Of a DNA stretch of 64,000 nt, positions 1 through 7,760 are shown in pieces. The DNA lies in contig NZ_CP171821.2 in the NCBI RefSeq assembly GCF_028401415.2, positions 3,224,001 through 3,288,000 on the forward strand, written 5' to 3'. Each line of letters starts with the position of its first letter. Position 1 is the stretch's first letter. Source of the DNA: Glaciecola sp028401415 (lineage in GTDB: Bacteria > Pseudomonadota > Gammaproteobacteria > Enterobacterales > Alteromonadaceae). A program made the position numbers and the translations under genes. Under the pieces are notes generated by a model. The model was given only the letters and a program-made list of their open reading frames with translations. It did not search any database and had not been told where the DNA came from.

Positions 1-646
1 CGATTGGCACTCTGAAACGATGCTTGGTATCAAATGTGCCGCAAATGCGTGAAATGGCGTCTTCCGCCACCACGTTTGTCGAAACAGGTTCAGTAATTGG
101 AATTTCTTCACCGGTTTTGCTACGAACACTTATCGTAATATCTACATCATCGTCAATACCCGTTTGGCATGCCCAACCCATTGCAAACAAACGGCCATTT
201 GTTCGGCTCACGCCCTCTAAAAAACCGCGTAATTCGGTCGGAGGATGTTCAGGTAGCACATATTGTCGGCGACCATTGATTGGAAAGGACTCTGAGTCAA
301 CCTGTGTCTCTATATAAAGCTTTTGTCCCGAATAAGCAAAAATGTCACGTTGTTTAATTGCAAATCTAAAACGATGATCTGCTTGTGTCAGGCAGCGCGC
401 CCTTACTGCATCTTCTGATTTTCTGTTGGCAATTGCGGTCGCAATGAGTTGCGCACTCTGACGAGATTCTCCTGCATACAAAAAAGCTGTCAGTGCTTTC
501 TCATTGTTCTGCTGACAGACCCATCCTGAAAGCGTTAGAGACGAAGTATTGCCACTAGGGGGTTGGGAGAAGCCTTCGATATTTGAAGCGTGTACCTGTG
601 TAATGATGTTCAACATCATGATAAAAACGAAGGGGGACGTGCGCAT
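1..646 (-). CDS. Secreted two-repeat protein, unknown function (3' end beyond the window)
   Basis: The reading frame is open from an ATG at 646 to the left edge (215 codons, no stop), so the C-terminus is missing. GGAG at 654-657 is a well-placed ribosome binding site. The first 20 residues form a signal peptide. The mature part holds two copies of one unit: GWVCQ, then a second cysteine and HRFRFAI; later GWACQ, then a cysteine and HRFRVPI. The paired cysteines suggest a disulfide in each unit, and an extracytoplasmic location fits. I do not recognise the family; repeats of the GWxC kind occur in large surface proteins, so this may be the start of a long one. Confidence 0.7.
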   Translation of the reverse strand, partial: MRTSPFVFIMMLNIITQVHASNIEGFSQPPSGNTSSLTLSGWVCQQNNEKALTAFLYAGESRQSAQLIATAIANRKSEDAVRARCLTQADHRFRFAIKQRDIFAYSGQKLYIETQVDSESFPINGRRQYVLPEHPPTELRGFLEGVSRTNGRLFAMGWACQTGIDDDVDITISVRSKTGEEIPITEPVSTNVVAEDAISRICGTFDTKHRFRVPI

Positions 647-748
647 TAACCGGCTCCATATTTACGACCGAGCAAGCTAAACTGTCGGACTGCATCCTGT
701 AAAAACTCGCTTAGTTTACCGCGGCTTCGAATTTAAGTAAATCAAACG

Positions 749-775
749 AAAAAACCTCGCACAATTGTGCGAGGT
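749..775 (-). terminator. Rho-independent terminator of the YHS gene
   Basis: A perfect 22-bp palindrome (754-775, arm ACCTCGCACAA) ends, read on the minus strand, in six T. It lies about 80 bp past the stop of the YHS gene. Confidence 0.85.
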
Positions 776-852
776 CTTCTATACAAAGCAAGGTTCATGC
801 AGCGGCTACGAGGTCCCCTTTCGGGTTACCGCCTGAGCATAAGCGAAGTAAT

Positions 853-1332
853 TTACTCGGCTTCTAACTCAGCATCCGTTTTGCTTTTTATATCACCCCA
901 GTTGCCGTCAGCAGTTGAGATGAATTCTGGCACGTTGGTCAACCAGCGTTCCTGAACTTGTGCATTAAGATTCAAATATAGTTTATCATCAACAATCTTA
1001 AACGCCGTTGGGTCGGTATCAAATTTTCTATCCATAGTGACACCAAAGGCGCAATAACCGCCGTATTGCGGTGCGTATTTTTCAGGATTTTCGCGGAATA
1101 AATCTCTATGCTCTTCACTGGCAAACTGATAAATAGCATTTTTATAGGTGGCGGTGAAATTTGCGTTCCCCAGCACAGGCGCGCCATCGGTGAAGTAAGA
1201 AACGGTATCATAGCCTTGTATGGCCAAATCGTTTGCATTGGCATTTACGTCGATGTCTGCAGCAAATGTGAATGTGCTGATAGCTAAGGTTGCGCCAAGG
1301 GCGGCAGCTTTAAGTACGGTAGTGAAGTTCAT
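853..1332 (-). CDS. Periplasmic YHS-domain protein
   Basis: 159 residues. Residues 1-24 form a clear signal peptide ending FTFA. The mature protein carries the YHS family pattern: LAIQGYDTVSYF, then YQFASEEHRDLF, then NPEKYAPQYGGYCAFGV. YHS domains are small metal-associated modules, and secreted single-domain versions are common in marine Gammaproteobacteria with no proven function. The gene is monocistronic, with its own terminator downstream and a roughly 220-bp intergenic region shared with the divergent AraC gene. Heavy-metal or copper-related binding is possible, but nothing in the sequence settles it. Confidence 0.85.
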   Translation of the reverse strand: MNFTTVLKAAALGATLAISTFTFAADIDVNANANDLAIQGYDTVSYFTDGAPVLGNANFTATYKNAIYQFASEEHRDLFRENPEKYAPQYGGYCAFGVTMDRKFDTDPTAFKIVDDKLYLNLNAQVQERWLTNVPEFISTADGNWGDIKSKTDAELEAE

Positions 1333-1557
1333 AGTTGTTTCCTTTTTAGATTAAAATTTAGTGGTCTATGTATTTTGTTGAAGCTAATTTATATTCAAGT
1401 ATCTGTGGCGCTTCGTGTTTTCATTGTCAGCTTGGATTTAATGCGTCCTGTTTGCTGAACAACTCATTTAAGTGACACTACATAAGATAGAGGATTGCTT
1501 ATACAAAATGGATGAACTAGTCTTTAATTCAATACAAATCGTCCAAAACGAGGTGAT

Positions 1558-2388
1558 ATGGACGCTTTATCTGAAATTTTGAAACGCTTCAACTTGCATG
1601 CAGACGTGTTTTTTAGCGGAAACTTATGCAGTTTAAGCGAGTTCGATGAGCCTGATGGCAAGCGCGGGCACATTCATATCCTAAAGTCTGGCGCGCTTGA
1701 GTTAATTGATCATAGCGGTAAAAAGCGCAGCATTGCTCAGCCCTGCGTAATGTTCTTCCCCAGAGGTAAGCAGCATAGAATTGTGCCAGACCCAAACAAA
1801 GGAGCTGACTTGGTATGCGCCACCATTGATTATCAAGACGTGAGCGCCCACCCGGTAGCACTTGCATTACCTGATTTCATGAAGTTTCAATTTAGCCGAT
1901 ATCCGGATCTCAAAAAATCGGCAAAATGGATATTTAAGGAAGCCTTCGGCGATGCCGACGGACGTTTGCCCATGATCCATCGCCTATGTGATATCTTCAT
2001 TATCCAAGTACTTAGAGAGGTGCTTAAAAATGGTGAGATTCAACACGGCATGTTAGCGGGTTTGGCGCATCCGCAATTATCGAATGTGCTTACACATATT
2101 CATGCGCAAGCAGATTACCCTTGGAGTCTGGAGACTATGGCTGAGCTAGCGTTTATGTCGCGCTCTAAATTTGCAGACTTGTTCAAAGATACAGTGGGCG
2201 AGACGCCAGGTGAGTACCTAACAAACTGGCGGATGAATATTGCGAAAAACGCACTTTTGAAGGGTGATTCGGTATCGATGGTTGCTGAAAAGGTGGGCTA
2301 TGAAAATGGCTCAGCACTTGCCAGAGCCTTTAGGAAAAAAATTGGTCTATCCCCAAAGGCTTGGCAACAACAGCACCTTAGTGTCTAA
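1558..2388 (+). CDS. AraC-family transcriptional regulator with cupin sensor domain
   Basis: 276 residues. The first 150 resemble the cupin-type ligand domain of AraC regulators (FNLHADVFFSGNLC near the start, FFPRGKQHRI in the middle). The last 100 form the double helix-turn-helix (LAFMSRSKFADLFKDTVGE, then VAEKVGYENGSALARAFRKK, ending GLSPKAWQ). Regulators of this subfamily usually control a neighbouring gene, often an oxidoreductase or exporter. Here it is divergent from the YHS gene, which is the only obvious local target. The effector cannot be read from the sequence. A MITE-like element starts only 16 bp after the stop codon. Confidence 0.9.
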   Translation: MDALSEILKRFNLHADVFFSGNLCSLSEFDEPDGKRGHIHILKSGALELIDHSGKKRSIAQPCVMFFPRGKQHRIVPDPNKGADLVCATIDYQDVSAHPVALALPDFMKFQFSRYPDLKKSAKWIFKEAFGDADGRLPMIHRLCDIFIIQVLREVLKNGEIQHGMLAGLAHPQLSNVLTHIHAQADYPWSLETMAELAFMSRSKFADLFKDTVGETPGEYLTNWRMNIAKNALLKGDSVSMVAEKVGYENGSALARAFRKKIGLSPKAWQQQHLSV

Positions 2389-2403
2389 AAGGGGCAATCA
2401 AAC

Positions 2404-2687
2404 CTAGGGCGTGTTGATCTTTGCTGTATGAATTTTGTACGCTCTGTGTGTTCATCGATCGCGGCACATGCTCGCAGGTGCAGTGTATCTGCATCAAGAG
2501 CATGTAACAAAGAGCGGTGGACACACAGAGCGTACCCTTTGTGGCTCCCACAGCAGTGAGCGCTTGTGCACCATTTATACTGCATCATCGCAATTTTATG
2601 TAGATGACTACACTTCAATTGCGTTTCTTTGTCTAAATAGCGCACAAACTGCTGCAAAATCATACAGCAAAGATCAACACGCCCTAG
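2404..2687. mobile_element. MITE-like non-coding element with 28-bp inverted ends
   Basis: The ends are perfect 28-bp inverted repeats beginning CTAGGGCGTGTTGATC (2404-2431 and 2660-2687). A second nested inverted pair lies inside: GTACGCTCTGTGTGT at 2438-2452 against 2521-2535. No transposase-like frame is present. The CTAG at each tip may be the target site. IS5-group elements of the IS427 type duplicate short targets of this kind, so the element could be mobilised by such a transposase. It fills almost all the space between the AraC and htpX stop codons. A parent element is not in the window. Confidence 0.75.
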
Positions 2688-2692
2688 TGATT

Positions 2693-3562
2693 TTAAAGTG
2701 CCTTTAATGCCGCTATGCGATCTTCTAATGGCGGATGGCTAGAGAAAATCTTTTGTACTTTGCCTGCGTTTATAGCAAATGCGGCCATTTCATCGGGTAA
2801 CTTTGCACCGGAGGAGTCGCCTTTTAGGCGCTCCAGAGCCGCAATCATGTTTTGTCTGCCTGCCAGTTTGGCCCCACCTTCGTCAGCGCGAAATTCGCGA
2901 TAGCGAGAGAACCACATTGTGATTGCGGTCGCTAAAATACCTAAAACGATTTGCGCAATGATAGACACGATATAAAACGCAGGGCCGTGCCCCCGTTCTA
3001 CTTTAAATACGACTCTGTCTACGACATGCCCAATGACTCGTGATAAAAACACCACAAATGTGTTTACCACACCCTGAATAAGCGTGAGCGTGACCATATC
3101 GCCGTTCGCCACATGGCTGACTTCGTGCGCTAATACTGCTTCAATTTCCCCTTTTTGCATAGACTGCAAAAGCCCTGTGCTAACGGCAACAAGCGCATTG
3201 TTTTTATTCCAGCCGGTCGCAAACGCATTAGGTGAAGGATGGTCAAAAATACCCACTTCAGGCATCCCTATATTGGCTCTTTCTGCTTGCGACTTAACCG
3301 TAGAGAACAACCAAGCCTCTGCATCATTAGCGGGCTCGCTTATAAGCTGCACACCCATGGACCGTTTTGCCATCCACTTTGAAATGAGCAAAGAAATAAA
3401 AGAGCCGCCAAAACCAATAACGGCAGAAAAAACTAACAGTGCCTGCAGGTTTAAGTCGACCCCATTTTCGGCAAGAATACCTTCAAGGCCGAATAAACGA
3501 AATGTAAGGCTCAATACCACCATAATGGCGATGTTGGTGCCTAAAAACAGTAATATTCTCAT
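2693..3562 (-). CDS. htpX: Membrane zinc metalloprotease HtpX
   Basis: 289 residues, the normal length for HtpX. Two membrane segments lie near the N-terminus (about 4-24 and 40-60) and two more in the middle (about 158-176 and 195-217). The M48 zinc motif HEVSH is at 146-150, and the third ligand is the glutamate of REF at about 222-224. HtpX degrades misfolded inner-membrane proteins in concert with FtsH, with the active site facing the cytoplasm. In enterobacteria it is under CpxR control; no CpxR box was identified here. It is monocistronic. Confidence 0.96.
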   Translation of the reverse strand: MRILLFLGTNIAIMVVLSLTFRLFGLEGILAENGVDLNLQALLVFSAVIGFGGSFISLLISKWMAKRSMGVQLISEPANDAEAWLFSTVKSQAERANIGMPEVGIFDHPSPNAFATGWNKNNALVAVSTGLLQSMQKGEIEAVLAHEVSHVANGDMVTLTLIQGVVNTFVVFLSRVIGHVVDRVVFKVERGHGPAFYIVSIIAQIVLGILATAITMWFSRYREFRADEGGAKLAGRQNMIAALERLKGDSSGAKLPDEMAAFAINAGKVQKIFSSHPPLEDRIAALKAL

Positions 3563-3626
3563 TAACTACTCATCTATTATTTCAAAACCTTTGCTACTAG
3601 AGACTAGCACACTTAGACCCGCTTGC

Positions 3627-4904
3627 TTACACCTGACTGGCTTTTAATGCTTGCTCAATGTCGGCGAGAATATCGTCAATATGTTCAATGCCTACCGATA
3701 TTCGAACCATTTCTTCAGACACACCTGCGCTTTCAAGCTCTTCTGGGCCAAGTTGCCTGTGCGTTGTGCTTGCTGGATGGCAGGCAAGGGATTTTGCGTC
3801 ACCAATGTTGACTAGACGCAAAATCAGCGCCAGTGCATCAATAAATTTTGAACCAGCATCAATACCCCCTTTAATGCCAAAGCTAATTATGCCAGCCGCT
3901 TTACCTTTGCAGATTTTTTGGCAAGTTTCATAATAAGGGCTGCTTTCAAGCGCAGCGTAGTTGACCCATTTGACGGCATCGTGCTTATTGAGATATTCAG
4001 CCACTTTCTCAGCATTCTCGCAGTGGCGCTCCATTCTAAGCGCAAGCGTCTCTAAGCCCTGCATAATTTGAAAGGCGCTATTAGGGGAAAGCGCCGCACC
4101 TGTATTTCGAAGTGGTACCACCCGACAGCGTCCGATGTAAGCGGCTGGTCCAAGCGCTTCTGTGTACACCACGCCATGATAAGAGGGGTCAGGCGTCGTC
4201 ATCATTGTAAAGCGCTCAGCATTTGCCGCCCAATCAAATTTACCTGAGTCGACAATCACGCCACCTATGGTAGTACCATGGCCGCCGATGTATTTGGTTA
4301 ATGAATGGATAACAATATCAGCGCCGTGGTCAAAAGCGCGGCACAGAATTGGAGTGGCTACCGTATTATCAACAATTAACGGCACGCCAGCATCATGCGC
4401 AATTTGCGCCCAGCGCTGGATATCAACCACGTTGCCGGCAGGATTACCAATAGACTCACAAAATAGCGCACGGGTGTTTTCGTCAATCAACGAGGCAACT
4501 TTGTCGTAATCATCTGATTTTGCGAAGCGGGTTTCAATGCCCTGACGAGGAAAGGTATGGGCAAACAAATTGTAGGTGCCACCGTATAGCTGACTAGTGC
4601 TGACAATATTACTTCCTACTTCGGCGATGGCTTCTATTGAATAGCGAATTGCCGCCATGCCCGATGCCACAGCCAGCGCGCCGATGCCGCCTTCCAATTC
4701 CGTAATACGCTGCTCTAACACCGCATTTGTGGGATTCATAATCCGACTGTAAATATTCCCAGGTACCGCAAGATTGAATAAATCTGCTCCGTGTTGGGTA
4801 TCGTCAAAGGTAAAAGAAGTGGTTTGATAAATAGGCGTGGTGGCTGCTTTGGTGGTTGGGTCGCTCTGATAGCCTGCGTGTAGAGCAATAGTTTCCGCTT
4901 TCAT
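3627..4904 (-). CDS. metY: O-acetylhomoserine sulfhydrylase (PLP enzyme)
   Basis: 425 residues from the ATG at 4904. An upstream in-frame ATG at 4961 would add 19 residues that do not belong to the family, and a GGAG sits just before 4904. The start MKAETIALHAGYQ, the substrate region TPIYQTTSFTF and the PLP lysine segment HSLTKYIGGHG are typical of the Cys/Met metabolism PLP family, and the length and the C-terminal RISVGIEH fit O-acetylhomoserine aminocarboxypropyltransferase. It makes homocysteine (or methionine precursors) from O-acetylhomoserine and sulfide. A cystathionine gamma-synthase-type enzyme is the main alternative, but overall similarity favours MetY. Confidence 0.92.
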   Translation of the reverse strand: MKAETIALHAGYQSDPTTKAATTPIYQTTSFTFDDTQHGADLFNLAVPGNIYSRIMNPTNAVLEQRITELEGGIGALAVASGMAAIRYSIEAIAEVGSNIVSTSQLYGGTYNLFAHTFPRQGIETRFAKSDDYDKVASLIDENTRALFCESIGNPAGNVVDIQRWAQIAHDAGVPLIVDNTVATPILCRAFDHGADIVIHSLTKYIGGHGTTIGGVIVDSGKFDWAANAERFTMMTTPDPSYHGVVYTEALGPAAYIGRCRVVPLRNTGAALSPNSAFQIMQGLETLALRMERHCENAEKVAEYLNKHDAVKWVNYAALESSPYYETCQKICKGKAAGIISFGIKGGIDAGSKFIDALALILRLVNIGDAKSLACHPASTTHRQLGPEELESAGVSEEMVRISVGIEHIDDILADIEQALKASQV

Positions 4905-5181
4905 GACATCTCCGTGTGAAAGGTGAATCGCTGATTTTGAGCACGATACTTTACTAAACAAAGTATTAAGCGCAATCGTCTATTTAAAAATACTAATAAA
5001 TAGTGATGCTTATCCTATCCTGATGCAGCTGTAGTAATAACGCTAATTGCACAGTCATATCGTCTCGCTTGCCTGACACAAGCTTGTAATTGTACATTTT
5101 TTAATCTACTGTGGAGATTAATTGCTTGCATCATTTCAATGATGTCGCACCTCAAAGGATACATCATGAAAAGGAATGATC

Positions 5182-5790
5182 ATGTCAAATCGTAGTTTTT
5201 ACAGCGCGCTTTGTTCATTGGTATTGATGCTAACGCTAGCGCAATCCCAAGCAAGTTTGATGACCGATACGGATGGTTTTTCGGTGAGTTTAACGACCAG
5301 TGGTGATGATACAAATTTCTTTGGGCCGCCTGACTTTACAGACAATTATAATCCTTTTGGTGCTTTTGGAAATACCTTACCCGCACCATTTGGCGACGGC
5401 ACGGAGATTGAAGTGTCGTTTTTCGATACTTATTTCGAAATCAGACAATTCGCACGGTCGTCTTTTGAGCCTATTGCGGCAGATTGGACTATGCTTTTCT
5501 CTAGCATCGAGAATGCGACTCCCATAGTAATGGTTAGCTTTGACGAAATCAGCAATACATTCCCGCATGAATTGGTCTTAGATAGCACTGGCGATAGCAT
5601 TTCCGTTTTGTTCGCAGGCGGGAGTACGGACACACTGGCGATAGGTGCTGAAGCTTGGTTCGCCCGTGTAAATCTTGAGTTTGATCTTGCAGAAGTACCC
5701 GTACCACCCACTTTGTTCATTGCTTTGCTAGCGTCTTTTTACTTGTTTTACCGAGCTAAACAAACACCACTTGCTAAAGACAAACAGTAG
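5182..5790 (+). CDS. Secreted protein with PEP-CTERM-like sorting signal
   Basis: 202 residues. The ATG at 5182 is preferred over one at 5176 because AAGGA (5171-5175) touches the earlier codon but is six bases from the later one. A signal peptide ends near SQASL. The C-terminus is a tripartite sorting signal: VPVPPTLF, a hydrophobic helix of about 15 residues, then the basic YRAKQ. In the known PEP-CTERM/exosortase system such proteins are cleaved and attached to the surface or biofilm matrix. The body has no domain I recognise. Exosortase is not in this window. A decayed relative lies at 20256-20514. Confidence 0.8.
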   Translation: MSNRSFYSALCSLVLMLTLAQSQASLMTDTDGFSVSLTTSGDDTNFFGPPDFTDNYNPFGAFGNTLPAPFGDGTEIEVSFFDTYFEIRQFARSSFEPIAADWTMLFSSIENATPIVMVSFDEISNTFPHELVLDSTGDSISVLFAGGSTDTLAIGAEAWFARVNLEFDLAEVPVPPTLFIALLASFYLFYRAKQTPLAKDKQ

Positions 5791-5818
5791 CTTGCCCGCG
5801 CCTGTATAAATCGCATCA

Positions 5819-6274
5819 TTAACGCAATGTCTCTGTTAGCGCAGTGCTGAGCGCGGCGCGCGTTTCCTGAGGGATAGAAATAGATCTATTGGTATCTCGT
5901 TGGACAAAAACATGTGTCAATGAACCTGTCGCGCAGGCCTTTTCTTCATTGTCTTTAAAAATGGCTACACCATAGCGCACAGACGAATTACCTAAATGGT
6001 CTACACAAAAACCACCCACTATTTTGTCGGGAAACGAAATGCTGGCGTGATATTCACAATTTGAGGCGACCATTAAGCCAATGTGCTTGCCAGTGTGAAT
6101 ATCCAACTGAGCATGCTCAATCAAAAACTGGTTCACGATTGAATCAAAATAGCTGTAGTACACCACATTGTTTACGTGCCCGTAGATATCGTTGTCCATC
6201 CAGCGGGTGGTGATGGGAAAGAAAAATTTGTAGTGCTCTCGCATTTGCTTATTGTTGTTTTGTTCGCTTTTCAC
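5819..6274 (-). CDS. Acyl-CoA thioesterase, hotdog fold (YbgC/4HBT type)
   Basis: 151 residues. The active-site segment TRWMDNDIYGHVNNVVYYSYFD matches the 4-hydroxybenzoyl-CoA thioesterase type, with the catalytic aspartate in DNDIYGHVNN. Such enzymes hydrolyse short or medium acyl-CoA in the cytosol; the substrate cannot be told. The start is taken at GTG 6274, which follows AAGGG closely. An ATG at 6244 gives a shorter N-terminus closer to the usual family start but has no clear ribosome binding site. It lies 60 bp downstream of the iron alcohol dehydrogenase on the same strand and may be co-transcribed with it. Confidence 0.85.
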   Translation of the reverse strand: MKSEQNNNKQMREHYKFFFPITTRWMDNDIYGHVNNVVYYSYFDSIVNQFLIEHAQLDIHTGKHIGLMVASNCEYHASISFPDKIVGGFCVDHLGNSSVRYGVAIFKDNEEKACATGSLTHVFVQRDTNRSISIPQETRAALSTALTETLR

Positions 6275-6333
6275 TGCCCTTAGTTTCCTGTTTAATACCC
6301 TACAATTGTTTTATTCCCAAACTCGTTCAATTA

Positions 6334-7545
6334 TCAGAACGCCGCCTCATAGATGGCCAGCGCATCACTGCGCTTCACGGTTTTTGGGTTGTTAGTTAAG
6401 AGGCGAGTTTGCAGCATTGCGTCATCGGCTAAAAGCGGCAAATCTTTTCTGGCTATATTTAAGTCTCTTAGCTTAGTGGGCAGATTAAGTCGCTGAGTTA
6501 GAGATTCAGCGTACTCAATCAAGGCATGGCTGCTATCTTGTGCGTTCTGTTGGGGTGACAAATCGTTCACAACAAAAGGTGCTAGCTGTGCATACTGTTT
6601 GTATGCTGAGTCATGATTGAACTTTAGCACATGGGGCAATACCAGAGCATTGCTCAGCCCGTGAGGAATATGAAAGTGACCTCCCAGCGGATACGCAAGC
6701 GCATGCACTGCCGCTACTGGCGCATTGGCAAAGGCTTGTCCCGCGAGACAGGCGCCAAGCAACATGTTTTGTCTGGCAAGAATATTTTGACCATCAAAGG
6801 TAGCGGTTTCGATGTTTTGTGACAATAAGCTCAATGCTTGCCTGGCCAGCATATCAGAATACATGTTCTTCTTGTGAATGCTCGTGTAGGCTTCAATCGC
6901 ATGCACCATTGCATCAATTCCGGTTGCCGCAGTGACGTGAGCAGGTAGGCTCAAAGTGAGCTGTGCATCTAAAAGCGCAATGTCGGGGATAAGTTTTGAA
7001 GACACAATTCCCGCTTTTGTGGTTTCGCCGGTGGTGATCACAGCAATGGGCGTTACTTCTGAGCCGGTGCCTGCTGTTGTTGGTATACAAATGAGAGGCA
7101 AGCGTTCACAGTGAATTTGCTCTATGCCGTAGCAACTTGCTAGCTCAATGTTGCTCTGCTCAGCCTTATCACTTGCAAGTACGCTCACCACTTTTGCACA
7201 ATCCATGGCACTGCCGCCACCAAAACCGATAATGCCATCTGCGTGATGCGATAACGCGCATAGTAGCGCTTGCTCAATAACCTTTTCGGATGGGTCTGCT
7301 TGTACGTCACTAAATACGGCAACTGCAGCAATTCCGTTATTTGATTTTGTACATGTACTCGATGATTCTGTCGCGCTCAAAAGCGTGCTCTCTATTGGCT
7401 CTAGAAGTCCAGAAGCAAGTATTCCTGGGTCTGTAATAACGCAGGGGCGCTTGATGCCAAGCGACGCACAATGCTTAGCAATGTCAGACATACCGTTTAT
7501 TTGATTGACTATCTTTTTTGCACTGGCGAATTCAAATGGCCCCAT
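6334..7545 (-). CDS. Iron-containing alcohol dehydrogenase
   Basis: 403 residues from ATG 7545; a TTG at 7563 would add six residues. The nucleotide-binding glycine motif GFGGGSAMDCAKV, the PTTAGTGSEVTP signature and the metal-ligand histidines in MVHAIEAYTS and PHGLSNALVLPHV are all present, as in the group III Fe-ADH family. It should reduce aldehydes or oxidise alcohols with NAD(P). The substrate is not identifiable; butanol- and methanol-dehydrogenase-like members share these motifs. A small insertion near residues 60-70 is longer than usual. Confidence 0.93.
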   Translation of the reverse strand: MGPFEFASAKKIVNQINGMSDIAKHCASLGIKRPCVITDPGILASGLLEPIESTLLSATESSSTCTKSNNGIAAVAVFSDVQADPSEKVIEQALLCALSHHADGIIGFGGGSAMDCAKVVSVLASDKAEQSNIELASCYGIEQIHCERLPLICIPTTAGTGSEVTPIAVITTGETTKAGIVSSKLIPDIALLDAQLTLSLPAHVTAATGIDAMVHAIEAYTSIHKKNMYSDMLARQALSLLSQNIETATFDGQNILARQNMLLGACLAGQAFANAPVAAVHALAYPLGGHFHIPHGLSNALVLPHVLKFNHDSAYKQYAQLAPFVVNDLSPQQNAQDSSHALIEYAESLTQRLNLPTKLRDLNIARKDLPLLADDAMLQTRLLTNNPKTVKRSDALAIYEAAF

Positions 7546-7760
7546 GTTTATCTCACAACTCAATTTCTCTCAATACAGCACTATACGAAATAAAAAGCAG
7601 AGGCGAGCACATATGCTCAAATAAAACGTTAAACTGCGCATTACCGAACGGTCAAGCAAACCGGGCAACGAAATAGCGTGTGCAAAGGACAAATTATGTG
7701 ACTATGCTTGCGTAATTACCCGCGCTATTTGAATTACTTACACGAGACAAAAGCACATCC

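Noticed and set aside
24..317. Plus-strand open frame of 97 codons near the left edge
   Set aside because: It lies opposite a frame that is open to the window edge on the minus strand, with a signal peptide, ribosome binding site and repeated motifs; the plus frame has none of these.
2385..2707. Open frames of 90-92 codons on both strands of the MITE-like element
   Set aside because: They arise from the inverted repeats and have no ribosome binding site or protein-like composition.
3627..4961. Longer start for the MetY gene at 4961
   Set aside because: The extra 19 residues do not fit the family and GGAG lies before ATG 4904.
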